NCBI GenBank assembly: GCA_033439265.1
Contig: JAVTVX010000024.1
Coordinates: 7,168,001 to 7,232,000 of the forward strand
Source: Dillenia suffruticosa
Taxonomy: Eukaryota > Streptophyta > Magnoliopsida > Dilleniales > Dilleniaceae
Direction of reading: 5' to 3'
DNA length: 64,000 nt
Position 1 is the stretch's first letter. Every line of letters begins with the position of its first letter. Position numbers and translations under genes: made by a program. Positions 1 through 12,963 of the stretch are shown here, piece after piece. Under the pieces are notes generated by a model that worked only from the letters and a program-made list of their open reading frames with translations, did not search any database and was not told where the DNA came from.

Positions 1-693
1 TGAGATCACAAGTCACCACCCGAGCATGAGCGGACCTCAAGGATTTCGACTATTCTGTCGGGGGGATTTCTAAGATCTCATCACATACATACATATATAT
101 AATTTATGAATATTAAATACTCATTTAAAATCATCAATTTATAAAATAACAACTCAACCTTATAAATATTAATATTCATAAAAAATTATAAAAATATTTA
201 TAAAATACTTTTTAAAAAAAAAAAAAATAAGCACAATATCTATTCACAGTCAAACACTTTTATTTTCTTGTCTAAATATCAAAATTTACTGATTTCACTG
301 CACACTTTAAACATTGAAATATTGGAATTCACCGTCAAAATTTTCACCATCACAATAATTGCAGTAGCAACTAAATTTAGTCAAATATATTAGGTGAATG
401 TAGCTCTCAATGCGAATATTGGAGGTTAAATATGCCTTTTCTCTACAAGTCCTACCTTAATTAGTAGAAAATGTATTTCAATTTTTAAAATTATATATAA
501 AAAAAAATTGTCGCATATTTTTACTTAATATACCATTAGTATGCAAGAATCACTGCCTATTATCAATAAAATAAGATTCTACATACACCCTGAAAGCATA
601 CTTATTAAGATTTTTTTGCCTCTACCATTAAGAAAGGGGGTCATGTTGTATCAAATCATTGATTGTGGTCCAATCCCTAACTTCAATAGTTAA

Positions 694-725
<32 letters not shown>

Positions 726-3017
726 ATCGTGCTATGATTAGTAGTCATCATTGACTAGATAGCTTTCATTAATTATATTGAAAACTAATTTCAAACATTA
801 ATTGAATACAAGTTTTGTGGGGTTCTTTCATGTCAAAATCAGCTGCAAAGGACGAATCCGTGTAATTATCCTCAACTTAAGTTGAAATTATAGTTGATAA
901 ATGACAAGAATAAGAAGACTTCAACTAGACATACTGCCAAAAAATGAATGATATTATATAATGGGAAAGCTCTAACTCTACGTATTTGAGGTTTTGAAGC
1001 TACCCACGTTTATGCCTCTTATGCTACGACAAATACAATTTTTTCTGCTTTGCGTCTAATTATCATTTTCTAAGTTAATCTCTCTCTCTCTCTCTCTCAC
1101 ATATTTGGGACCTTGGGAGACCGACGGCATAAAGCAACTTCCTTCGTTCGCATAGTTTATATATTTTTTTGTGGTTACTTAATAATGAGTATTTAAAAGT
1201 TTAACTAATTTAACTTGATTTATAATTTCTTTTCTAACGTAAGAATTGGACGTAGAAATTAATGCTTCATAAGAATCCGCAATGAACATCCCTTAATTGT
1301 TTAAGCTTCCATAACAATAATATATAGTTATTTGCTTTTATAATTTTACTGAAGAAGGTGTCATTTTTATTATACTGCACCAACTATTAAAATTAAGTCT
1401 GTTTGTCTAAAACTCGATTTTTGTATGAATCCACAACAATCAAAGTTAGAATCATAAATCTAATAATGAAGTAAATTCAACGAAGCAGCAACGATTATCA
1501 TAAAAAAGTGTCCATAAACCAAGAGCTTTGACAAATTTGAAAAATCCTTGGATGTAGTTAAAATAACCGTTGAAATAATTGAATTTTAGGTTATTCGATC
1601 AAGTAAGGGAAACTCAATAGAATTCATAATCGTTCCATTTTTTTTTTCTTTTTTCTTGTTTTTGTTTAAATAGTTTAAAATTAAGACCATTTCAATGCCT
1701 CTTTCCGGTATGGATAGACTGAGCTAACAATTAGGATTAGGATAAAAATTAAATATTTCTTGGTAAATTACAATTTATCTCCGTGTGATTTTACGTTCAA
1801 TCACGTATTATTCTTATATTTGATCGTAAAAAATAGTCATACATCCCCCATGGTTTTCAAAAAGAGTAAAAAGTAACGGAAATGGACATATGCCACGGAA
1901 ATCGATAAGTATGTGCAGAAAATATGTTAGAACTTCCACCAATTTAAAATCTTATTTTTTATCACAATTGCCCCCCAATTCATCTCCTCCTGAACCTTCT
2001 TCAATTTCCTGTTCTCTCTCTCTCTTCACCCAAAAATACATATCCTTTAAAAACTCGACTTCACTTGCATTACCCTCATTATTATTATTATTATTATTCT
2101 TCTCCACTTTCATTTTTTCCACAACCCTCTCAACTCCAATTTTGTCAATTGTCAAATAAGGTAACTTTGTTTTCTCTAAAAAATTCAAACACCACCTACA
2201 ATTCACAACCACATTTTGGAGACGGAAATGGGTTTGGCAAGAGGCGAGCGAAATCGGCTGTGATGGTGAAAGGGGAGTTGTGGGGAGAGAGAGAGAAAAG
2301 GAGGAGAGGAAGTGAGAAAATGATGAGAAAATGTTAAGAAAATAAATTTTAGAGAAATTAATTTTAGGAGATTTAGTGATATTTTTTTAATATTTTTTCA
2401 GAGAGAAAGAGAAAATGGTGAGGAAAATTCCCATTTTAATTTTTTTTTTTGCCAAAATAAAATTACAAGTTTCAGAACTCTTCATCTCCAGAACCCAAAG
2501 AGGTCAATCCCAGATTTTAGAGATAGAGAGCAAAGGAGGAGAGGAAGTGGAGTTTGGAAAGAGAGTATAAGAGAGTTTTAGTGAAGGGTCTGAGGAGAAG
2601 GTGGTATGCAGATTGAAGGAGAGATCGAAAGTGTCATTGAGAACTATGTCGGAGAGGAAAGGGAGGATGAAGAGTGACACCGGAAGATTTGCTTTGACAA
2701 GGGGTGTTTAGTTTTCTCCTTGGACTTTCATAGAAATCCTGATATCTCTTTCTCTTTCTGTTCCATGATCGGTATGATTGAGGATGAAGCAGAGGTCAAA
2801 GATGCAGCAGAGGAGGGTAGAATTGCTAAAGAGGAAGTTTCCGCACGTGCTTCACAAAACCATAGGGGAATATGTGACTATTTTTTGAGATATAGGGACA
2901 ATATATGGTAGAATGTGAAATCACATGCGGATGGATTGATTTACTAAGGATATGCTCAATAGATCAAAACTCATTGCTCATGGATTAAAGAGAAACAAGA
3001 CAACAAAAACTAAAGTT
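1..3017. other. AT-rich stretch with no recognised gene
   Basis: No coding region is recognisable. The stretch holds (CT)n microsatellites near 693-719 and 1079-1099 and an (ATT)n tract near 2077-2099. A purine-rich segment of AGAGAG-like composition lies around 2270-2720. The first ~80 bases are more GC-rich than what follows and could be the end of an old LTR, but no partner LTR is visible. The short open frames around 1890-2340 and 2720-2911 are low-complexity (Leu/Ser/Phe or Arg/Glu runs), and I see no domain in them. Confidence 0.5.
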
Positions 3018-3070
3018 AACATATTATCACACATTCCCCACCAAAAAAAAAAACATATTATCACACATTC
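3018..3070. repeat. 19-bp direct repeat flanking a 15-nt A-tailed insert
   Basis: A 19-bp sequence at 3018-3036 is repeated exactly at 3052-3070. Between the copies lie 15 nt, CCCACC followed by nine A. Long target duplications flanking an A-tailed insert are the signature of L1-type target-primed reverse transcription. This would be an extremely 5'-truncated insertion. A simple local duplication is the alternative. Confidence 0.45.
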
Positions 3071-3315
3071 AAAATTGTAACCAAGCTTTGCTCAATGGCT
3101 CTATATCTGATTCATAAATAGAAAGTTTTTCTTGTTCTTCGTGATACAAAATATCAAATAGATTGAATTTTATATAATAATCCACCTAGGCTGCATGTTT
3201 TATAATTTTTTATGCTTGATGTGAATGTATTTTGATTAGTTCAAAAATTACTCAATTTTGAAAAATTCTAATTCTTTATTAATATGAACTGTCATATAAA
3301 TTTTGGTTTTTCATT

Positions 3316-5208
3316 CACTACAAAAAAATATGGCATTGACGACGGATTTAATAATGAAAATTTTAGAAAAATTCATCATTAAATTTATTAGCGTCGGATT
3401 TAGTGACGAAAAAGTTTTCGTCGCTAATGACATATTGCAAAAATTTAACAATGAAAATCAGAATCCGTCGTCACAAAAATTTAATGACGAAAATCAAAAT
3501 CCATCACTAAATTTAGCGACGATAATTGGAATCCGTCGCTAACGCGCATGTCCACATGCTCCCCCACCCTACGCCTGTGCTCTTGCCCCGCCTTGCACCC
3601 GTGTGCCCTCCCACGCGCATGTCAACACGCCTGCCTTCTTTTATTTGTGAAAATTGTCTTCACCTAGATTCGAAATTGTGCATGTAAGGTGTTGTTGAGT
3701 TATGACAATCACTATATCACAATGCGTTTTGCGAATTTTTTTTTCTTTTATTATCTTACTCTCACTTTTTTTTTATTATTTATCTCACTTTCATCTCTAT
3801 TTTTTTCTTCTTTACCTAGGTCTCCTCCCGCATGCTTAGTGTATACTTTTTTGTCCTTTACCTTGGGGTATTTATTTTTACTTTTCTATTCTCATTGAAC
3901 TTTTTTTACTGTTTAAATTCGATTTTAATTACATTGGTATTAAATAAATAAATAAAATATTTTTTGAACCAAAACAATAAATTTGATTAATTAAGATAGA
4001 ATAACAAATTATTTTCCTTGATTTATCCAATAAAAGGAATATGATTTGTTAATTTTATCATAAATTATTTTTCTTGATTTACCTAATAAAATGAATAATA
4101 AAATAATAAAAGGAAAAGAAAATAAAAAGATGTTATATTATACAATTACAAAGAAAGATAAAAAAGAGAAAATAAAAAGTTAAATACTTACAGAGAAATT
4201 CTTAATTTTAGTTTGAAAATTAAAAATAATTTATATTTTGAATTATAATAAAAGTTATTTTTTTAAAAAAAATATTGATTAATGATAAAAATTAATCAAT
4301 AGTATTGAATCTCTTTTTAACAAAAACTTACTGTAGTGAGTTAGCGACGAATTTAGAGATGAAAATACATATCCGTCACTAAATTTAGCGACGAGTTATA
4401 AATCCATTGATATATAGCTATAGATTTGTAATTCGTTGCTAAATTTAGTGATGAATATGTATTTTCGTTGCTAAATTTTATAACAAATAATTTTTTGTGA
4501 CTATTTAGTAATGAATTTAACGACGAAAAATTTTTATAACTAATTAGTAACAAAATTTGTCATGACATTTTCTCGTCGCTAAATTTAGCAACTGAAATCA
4601 GAATCCACTGCTAAATTTAGCGATGGATATATGTTTCTGTCGCTAAATTTTGTGATGGAATTGTACTTCCGTCGCTAAGTTAGCGATGGATTAAAGAAAC
4701 CGTCACTAAATCTTTTTTCTTTTATTTTTGAAATTAGTATTTTATATTTTATTTTATTATTTTGTTTCTTTTATTTTATTAATTAATTATTTTCTTTTAT
4801 TATTTTATCATTCTTTTACCTTTTTATTTTATTTTTTTGAAATCTTAGAAAAGTTTATAAATGGACAGCTAGCTCTCAATAGCCCTCCATTTAAATAGAC
4901 GAAAAGTGTATTCATTATTAAATTTAGTGATAAATACTTGGTTTATGGTAAAATATAGCCACGAAATTTTTATTTATTGTTAATTAATGATAAATTTTGT
5001 AACGAAAATATTTTCGTCATCAATTAACAACAAATTTAAGTACGAATAAATTATTCGTTGCTAATTTGACCACGAGTACTTTTTCGTTACAAATTTTATC
5101 GCTAAATAGTGACGAAACTCTTTTTCGTCGCTAAATTTATCATAAAATAGCGATAAATTTTTTCAGTCGTCAAATTTTGTAGTTAAAATCGTATTTTTTT
5201 TTGTAGTG
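3316..5208. mobile_element. Non-autonomous CACTA (En/Spm-type) DNA transposon
   Basis: The element starts with CACTACAAAAAAA at 3316 and ends with the reverse complement (a T-run followed by GTAGTG) at 5208, giving a 13-bp perfect terminal inverted repeat. The flanking trinucleotide ATT at 3313-3315 and 5209-5211 is the 3-bp target duplication expected for CACTA elements. The interior is dominated by degenerate subterminal repeats of the type TAGCGACGRA and its complement TYCGTCGCTA, at 3338-3545, 4339-4700 and 4905-5190, in both orientations. In the family these are transposase-binding sites. No transposase is encoded, so the copy would depend on an autonomous relative. A GC-rich patch (3541-3640) and AT-rich spacers separate the arrays. 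An internal GTAGTG at 4333-4338 next to a subterminal array hints at a nested or rearranged end. The small open frames inside are translations of the repeats. Confidence 0.88.
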
Positions 5209-5211
5209 ATT

Positions 5212-8200
5212 GGTCATATAACAAATTAAGGCCACTAGATCGGTTATTTTGTCACTTACAGTTACTCATTTTATTAAGAAAAATTAAAATAAAAAAAGAT
5301 AAATTAAATCTTAAAGACATTTGTGAGGGAGAAATTTTCTCAAATTTGGGAGAATATTTTCAAAAGAGAAAAGTCTAATTTTTCAAATGTTACTCTTTGA
5401 GTATAAAAAAGAAGTGAAATTATAATTTAATACTAGAGGAACATTTTTATGAAAATTTTTTAACAACTGCAAACATTTTAATAATCTTAAAATATGAACC
5501 TTTCTCCTAAAATATATTGCAGGGATCCAGAATATATGTGTATATATATTTTGCAGTAGTTAAAGGCAACTGAGTAAATATGCATAGCAAGCTCCTCACT
5601 TTTTTTTTTTAATACAAAGGGAAGATTCAATGATGTCATTTGAATTATAAGTTATCGGTAATGACAAACTATACCTTTAAAACACGTGTCGATAAATATC
5701 ACCCCAATCGTTGATATATAACTTACCTGATTTTATTAGTTTTTGAAAATCATATTTAAATTAAATAACTTTACAATTCTACTAAAACATTTTTTTATAT
5801 AAAATTAAATGCAGATTAAATCTGATATTAAAATCGATCATAATTAGTTTAACGCTTTTTATTATTTTAAGACAAAGCACCATGCATGCTTTTCGAATCG
5901 CACGTGTGATTGACCACAGTACAAAGTAGGTGGGAGAAGGGGGTATCTTCAAATCACCAAAATCCCCATCAAAGCCAAAAGTATCCCAACTTAGAGTAAT
6001 GTTTTCAAAATTGTTGATTCTGAAGGAAAAAGTTAGCATTCGAGATAAGAGCATAGAATAAGTCCTTTGCAAAAAGATTTTCTTCTACAATTATTTTACA
6101 TTTAAGAATCGTATTCACATTCGGAGATTTCTTTTTTTTTTTTAAATCTTCTTTTTAATTCTTGAATAAAAATTTAATATAGGGTAAAAGGTTAGAGGAA
6201 GAAAAAAAGAAAAAATAAACAAATTGAGGGTGTAATATTTTTCTTTAGATAATATATATATATTGAGAATGAATAATTGTATTATTTTCTATCTACGTAT
6301 TAATATGAACTCCATTAATACTTTTTTTTGTTACATAAGATCATAAAAATTGTGAGTACATGTTCACGAAAATTTGAATATGAGATCTCTGAAAAAAGTA
6401 TTTAAATAAGAGTTATTTATCGTTCGGGTGTTATTTTAAGAATTAACTCTCTTAATATTTGAAAAAATTTTAATTTATGTCATAATTATTGTTAATTTAT
6501 TACTACATTACAATTTTCTCCACAATCCCGAGAAAGTGGTCATGGCATTATATTGTTGACCATTGTCATCCATAATCGGGAATGGGTTTTTTTCTCGAAT
6601 CGGCCATGACTATTCTTCCTTTTGCCGTGCCAGTCATCTAACCACGCAATCCAAAATAGACTCCCAAAAGGATTTTCCTTTTCGGTATTCAATGTCCAAC
6701 TTCTTTGCCACTTTTTTCACATAAAGGAATTGACATTTGCTGCTTTTTTGGCTTGCTAATCTTCACATACACTTTATGCAGCTATCCCCAAAAAAAAATC
6801 CAGGAGAGAAGTTTGAAATTCCACCCAATGATTTTCTGCATGATTAATACTTACCTCTTGGCCCTACCTTGATTATAGATATATGAATCTGCATCATTGC
6901 TTTCATACATCCCTACCTAATAAATGACGCAAATGTCAAAAAAAAGAAGAGTGAATATCGAGTAAATTACTATTTTTTATTTGATTTGTTCTTTCATGGG
7001 CTCAGAATGACATGGTTGGATTTTAGTCTGCCCCTTTTGAACTGATCTCCATGATTGAAGTTCATGGTTTTTGAAAATTTAGTAGTTAATGTGTACTATG
7101 AAAACGAAAGGTTAAAAAGGCAATAATGTTAGATGGAAACCAAAAGTCATTATATACCCTCCAATAATGCATATAATAAAAATCAAAAACCAAAGAATAA
7201 AGTTACATAGATCAAATGGTTTCTAATAAATGAATTAAATATTTATATGACAATTTATCTAAATATATTTTAACCAATTTTTCAAATCGATAGAAAAAAA
7301 TATACTTTTTTCCTATTCCAATCTTTAGACTTATATTTTTCCCTTTTGTTAATTTTTTTTTTATTTTCCACTATTTCTGTATTCAATTTACTCTTAATCA
7401 TATTTATTTTCAGGTTTTCTCCTTGGTATTGAAGAAGTCCATTTTTCTTTTTCAAAAATTAAAAGGTTTTGAAGGTAATTTGCTTTTTCCCATTCTTTTT
7501 TGGGGATCTATTTCTCTCTTTTTTTTTTTTATTTTTTTATTGTACAACGATCTAAATTTGAAATCATCAGGTTAAACAAAAAAATTTATACTATTAGTCT
7601 GTCCCCTTAGGAACATCCATTTCTCCTTTCACTGTAACAGAGTAAGAGCTTAGCATCCTTTTCTTGGGTGTGAGATTTTTTATTGGGTAAGTATTATTTC
7701 CATGTCATATCTACGTGACTTGTTTCACTCGGCGAAAACGAAGCAACATTGAGTGATATCAAGGGAGAGCCTTGGGTAATTTTTTGAACCAGATTATGTC
7801 TTTTTTTCTACTATTTATTAATAAATTAACTCCATTCAATTATCAACTTCTTTGTGATACTATCAAAGAGTGTGCTTGTTAACATGATTAATATGGTGCG
7901 AGATTTTCTTATGACATCAAAGGCACACATTGCTAGCTTATAAGTATTCCCATGTCTATCCGACTCCTATCTTCCACCTTATCAGTATGAACCGCAAAAA
8001 TGGAAAATTAGAGTTCGGCGGAGAAGAAGATAAATAAGTAAAGATGTCTCGTACATTTGAAAGCACGTTATTCTTGCATGAGTTCGGGCCGACTCTAGAA
8101 AAGAATGTTCAGACTCCCTGGGACATTATTGTGCATTCTTCGATCACAAAGAGATAATAAATCATGTAAAACGTATAACTGTGGGTTGTTTTTATAACCC

Positions 8201-8559
8201 TATCATATGCGTGGGATCCCTATCATACCTATTTTTTTAGATCAGTGAATACTATATACAAATATTTTTTCTGGATTTTAACCATTTCTATCAAATGTTT
8301 GATCAACTAAATGGTTTTAGTGATGAATTGTATTAATATGAATTCAAATTGATTTTCAGATATGTTTACATCTAATCTCAATCTTCTCACAATTTCATAA
8401 TATAATTAATAAATTTAATTCTCCTATAATCAGAGCAATATTTATGTTATTTTCATTCTTATATAGTGGTATATATGAACTCTCCCTCGATATTTGGGTC
8501 AATTTCTTGATTTGTCAAATTTTATTTTAAAAACTCCATCGATATTTTTATCTACGGCT
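5212..8559. other. AT-rich intergenic stretch, nothing recognised
   Basis: This is low-GC sequence with many homopolymer T and A runs. A 96-codon open frame on the minus strand (5782-6072) shows no motif I recognise and is probably chance. No tRNA, LTR pair or inverted-repeat element could be delimited here. Confidence 0.4.
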
Positions 8560-8890
8560 CATTCTCAAACAGTTGTACAATTCAATAGGGATGCCATTGA
8601 GTCATAGAGCTATATTATTCTTCATTTTCCTTAAAGTCTCTTTTATTCCTTGTTTAAAATCACTATTGATCTCCTTTATAAATATCGTGATATCACTTAT
8701 ATCTCTTATGCTATCAATGTTGAAAAGATTATCAAAATAATCTCTATAATTTTTTCTTATGTTCTCATTCCTTACAACACTATTAGTCTCACTGTTTATA
8801 CACCTAATACCATTTAAATATTTTTCCTTCATATTCTATAGTTTGACAATTTTGTAAAACTTTTTTTCTCAATCTTTAGTTTCTATTTTT
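8560..8890 (-). pseudogene. RTE-type LINE reverse transcriptase fragment
   Basis: On the minus strand, frames in this interval read like the segment just upstream of the reverse transcriptase fingers of plant RTE-type LINEs. The order is a Lys/Arg-rich stretch, then RCINSE, NENIRKNYRDYFDNLFN, ETLRKMKNN and finally NGIPIELY. The family has the same order: an 'I..rW..YF..LfN' block followed by 'L.kMKn.KA.GPDGIPIE'. The copy has a stop just before NGIPIE and a frame shift near 8835, and the YxDD domain is missing, so it is a dead fragment. I recognise the family by pattern. The clade assignment is less certain than the LINE identity. Confidence 0.65.
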
Positions 8891-8964
8891 TTTTATATAA
8901 TCTGTTATATAACCTTTTTTTATGTGTGAATAATTTTATTCACTTTTTTTTTTTAATTTTATAC

Positions 8965-8979
8965 TTTTCAAATGCATTG
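8965..8979. repeat. SINE target-site duplication, left copy
   Basis: TTTTCAAATGCATTG at 8965-8979 matches TTTTCAAATACATCG at 9175-9189 at 13 of 15 positions. The two copies enclose the SINE at 8980-9174. Confidence 0.8.
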
Positions 8980-9174
8980 TTTTTTTTTTTTTTTGATAAC
9001 TTGACCATTCGGTATTTGAAATTTCGCTGTAACTAATCCGGATCGAAAAGTCTGTCAAGTTTCAATTGAGGGGGTTCTCTCCCAACAATATTTTTTCCAT
9101 ACCCTATGGGAGTCGAGCTCCCAACCTGATTAAGAGACCAAAGTATCCTTCCCACCTACGCCAATATATGTTGG
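8980..9174 (-). mobile_element. tRNA-derived SINE (copy 1)
   Basis: Read on the minus strand, the head starts near 9174 with a box A-like GGCGTAGGTGGG (around 9150-9162). A box B-like GCTCGACTC follows around 9108-9120. The body ends in a poly(A) tail, seen as the T-run at 8980-8994. Diverged 15-bp target duplications flank it. The tRNA-like Pol III promoter, A tail and long target duplication together define a SINE mobilised by LINE machinery. The 3' half contains a 'GAAA..CCGAATGGT' block that recurs in the SINE at 51174-51381, so both belong to one family. Confidence 0.8.
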
Positions 9175-9189
9175 TTTTCAAATACATCG

Positions 9190-10558
9190 TTAACTCTCTT
9201 ACTTTTAAGGTTCCTATAACACTTATTTGATTCGTATAACAATTTAATTTTTCTCATTCTATAACTAAGACTTTTTGGCTATGGGTTTCTGACTCCTTGA
9301 TACATCAAAAACCACTTCACCAGGCATGTAAAGCTTGGTTATTTGATTCTTGACTCATTTGGTTCCTGTACTATTAGCATATGTGACTAATAATCCAACT
9401 CCTAACGAGGGAAGATGGCAGACTATCCATGACAAGAACCACTAACTCATATGGACATAGGTTAGCGCCTTTTTGTTTTTCATGAACCAACTAATATCAC
9501 TAATATTTTGACTAATCTGATTTGATCCGTTATCGAACCCTTTTTAAAGGAAACTTATCTCAACGTAATTCTTTTCATTTTGAAAATTTGAATTTGAGTT
9601 TTGATTAAGTCATTTAATTTCATTTTTATTATAGCAACTATCTATTGGTCATAATATTTATAGAGCTAAATATGAAATAAATTTAATCTGTTGTGATCTG
9701 TACGGTTAATTATGTATAAATTAATTATACTACTTTTAAACTTTGACCGTTTTAAACTCCCATCTCATGAGTTGAATTGAAAATATTCGTGAACATGAAG
9801 TCAATTATTTAGAGTTGACGGGGTTTTTTTTGGCCCCCAAATTAGAGCGTAACTTAGGTACGAAATGGACGACAACATAGGAGATGTACATCTCAATTTG
9901 TTAAAAAAGCTTGGAAGTTACCAATGTCATGAATTTTTTTTTTTTAAATCAATCGCTATCCGAAATTATATTTTGATTAATTCGATTTAAATATCGTTAA
10001 CCCAAATTAAGAAAAATTCTCTCAACGTAATCCTTTTTATTCTTAAATTTTTAATTCGAGATTTAGTTAATGTATCTAACACTTACATCCACTAAACCGA
10101 TTGTCCATAGATCCTACGAGATGAAATTATCATGAGATATTCGAACTAATACCAACATTTGACATGGCCTAGTTGTTCAAACTTTTCACCTTCCATTACC
10201 AGGTCAATTGATAAAATGGTCTAGGGTCGTAATACTAATTTCATGGACAGTCAATGTTCAAATATTTTTTATCCTTAATCCTTTCTCCCCACCCCATATA
10301 TGAAAGCCCGTTTTCTATACTAACTTAACTTATACATTTCTGTCAAATTATGTGAAACAATTTTGACGTGTAGTATTCATAAACCGAATGACTTTGGTTT
10401 TGTTTTCCATGCAAAGTTATAAATGCACCATCTTGATCTTCCGTGGGAAAAATATAATTTTGCAAGCTCAATCAACCGAAGAAGTCACTCAATGTTGATT
10501 ACACTAATACGACCTAAATCACACAGTTTGTTTGGCAAAACATGACTCAACCCAATTC
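9190..10558. other. Intergenic stretch with a degenerate dispersed repeat
   Basis: No gene is recognised. Two segments around 9545-9625 and 10005-10080 resemble each other (a 'CTCAACGTAAT.CTTTT..ATT' core followed by a TTCGA-type segment). Similar Tyr/Phe-free AT-rich pieces occur near 37195-37260 and 38430-38500 in the other orientation. This suggests a small, old dispersed repeat that I cannot classify. Confidence 0.35.
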
Positions 10559-10593
<35 letters not shown>

Positions 10594-10625
10594 AGGGAGA
10601 GGGAGGGAGAGGGAGGGAGAGGGAG
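10559..10625. repeat. (GA)n/(GGGA)n microsatellite
   Basis: A perfect (GA)n run passes into GGGA/GGGAGA units. The Arg/Glu-rich open frame across it is a simple-repeat translation. Confidence 0.9.
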
Positions 10626-10772
10626 CTTTCACGCGTTCTGGCACACCCAGCCCCTACCATTAGCACTGCCACAAACCCCTTGGAGTCTCGGCACCAATCA
10701 GAATCGGTCAAGTCTTGTTTATCTTTGTGCCACGTTTTGTGCCCGTGAATTCATGTGGGCCACACTTCCTCA

Positions 10773-10777
10773 TGCTC
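10773..10777. repeat. 5-bp target-site duplication (left) of the gypsy element
   Basis: TGCTC here is repeated at 20632-20636, directly outside the two LTR ends. Five base pairs is the usual size for Ty3-gypsy integration. Confidence 0.9.
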
Positions 10778-12925
10778 TGTCACGCCCCGATCCTCGGATC
10801 GACCACGCAACAGCCGCCGCGTTGTCTCGGTACACAGGCAGAACCTCCCCTTATACCGGGACTTTGCAAGGCTATAAATCAATTCAAAACTCATCCAATA
10901 CACCCTCCATCAGAAATGGAAAAAATCATATGACAATACACATATAAAGGACCCATCCGGTCCATCCCTGTACACACAAGCATGCATCGACATGCGAATG
11001 GGGCGGGGGTTCCTGTATATGCATACATGCAAAAATTGACAATCCCAACCATTTCAGAATAATCAGCATAATTAAAACATTTAAAACAAAAAAGTCTCAA
11101 ATCATAATCGCAGGATTTTACTAACACTCGCATGAAAAAACGAGCTAGCGTCAGTAAAATCCAAACGGTATGAGATGTACAGAACTTCACAAATCCAAAA
11201 TAAAGTATCGAAATTCAGAATTTCAATCCAAATGTCCCATATGGGAGTTTAAAAGAAAATGAACAAGTTCCGTACAAACCATGTAAGGATTCCATCAATA
11301 TTTGCTCTTATATATGAAACAAGTATTAATTTAATCCATACCAAAAGAATTATACAAGTCTTTCATTCCATGGACTTCAAAATCAACCAAAATGAACTTG
11401 TATTTCTATGTACCTACACAAGTAAGCGGAATAAATCTTCCCCAACTCCAATTTCTGCAGCAGATCTAAACTTCCTCTGAAAAATGTTAAAGGGAGGGGT
11501 GAGTATTGGGAAATACTCAGTGAGTGGAGTGCAATGGTATAATTGTGTGATAAATGAGGGGTGAATGTGAGAGTGTCAAAATATATCTCAAATAACATTT
11601 CATATATATCGAAACATTTTTCAATAAATCAGATAATTCGCAAAGATGCATCCACATCAAGTATTCATTCAGAAAATCACAAGGGTCCCATCGAAATTAC
11701 TTTCGTCTTGCGTTTGACCGAACCAAGACGAAAACCCGCCAAGAGGTTTTCCATTTCAGTATTTCAAACACTACCCCCTTCCTTGGCGTTGGCTCGGACC
11801 TCCCCGGGGTGCAATCCGGATAGTCCGACGTGGCAGAGAAGAGGCCGCGTATACCTCTCTTACAATAAAACCCCAACCACGCCACCCCGTCGGGTCGCTT
11901 CGTGGGGGAATGACTATAGCCATTAACTACTAACACCATGCATTTATCAAATATGTCATTTCTCAAGTCATGTGCCATAATTTCTAGCAAACAATCATCA
12001 ATTTCATGTCATAGCAATTTATAGAGCAACATCAAATCACATATGGCACATATGCATTTATAAATACAATGGATGCATTCATGCTTCACAATTCAGTCCG
12101 GACATCCCACGATCACAAAACAATTGATATAAAATATGAAAAATCTTACAAAATCATTTATAAAACAATTTTAAACTCATTTGCTTATTTATAATATAAC
12201 GGACCATCCACTCACCTTCTAAGAAGGGTATTCACTCCCTAATTCTATAAGTTTTCCAAAATGACTCTCTTCAAGTCTCAAAAAAATCAACCTAGGCCAA
12301 TAATTCACAATTTCAATTCAAACTCCAAAGAAATCTATTCTAATCAGCCCAATAAGTTCTAATTTCATCTAACACGTTTCTTTCGTATTTAATCAACCTA
12401 AATTCATGTAGAATTTAGATGTAACCCTAGAAATCACATATCAAAATTTAGGAAAATGCATTCTTTTCAAATTTCAGACATTTTCAGAGTCTATACAAAT
12501 CTCTCATTCTAAATTCGAACTAAACTCATTCAAATTTCTGAAGGAACTAGAATTTCTCTTACCTAGGGTTTGCAGCTCTAGCGTCCGTGCGTCTACAACT
12601 CGGTCCAAACCCCTGTAATGTTTCCAAACCGAAGCACACTTTAGCAATTAGCCCTAATTTCCAAGAGAATCAAAACCCCTAAACTATTGATCAGAGAATC
12701 GTTCTTACCTGCGCAGGGGATGAAATGCAGGTCGCAGCCTAGGGTTTCGAATGTTTCTTGCTACTGCCGGCTTGGGCTCCTGCGAGGGCTGCAGAAGAGC
12801 TTTCGGCAGAGGGAGAGAGCAAAGCGCGCGAGTGCGCGAGCAAGGAGAGGATAGCACTATTGTCGCGCGCTCGGGAAAGGGAGAGAAACGGAGAGTGAAA
12901 CAGAGAGTGAGAATGAGAGAGAGAT

Positions 12926-12963
<38 letters not shown>

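Noticed and set aside
3303..4553. Short open frames in the CACTA element
   Set aside because: They are translations of the subterminal repeats and AT-rich spacer.
3338..5190. Regularly repeated short motifs that might suggest a CRISPR-like array
   Set aside because: The motifs are degenerate, occur in both orientations, have irregular spacing, and lie within CACTA termini of a eukaryotic genome.
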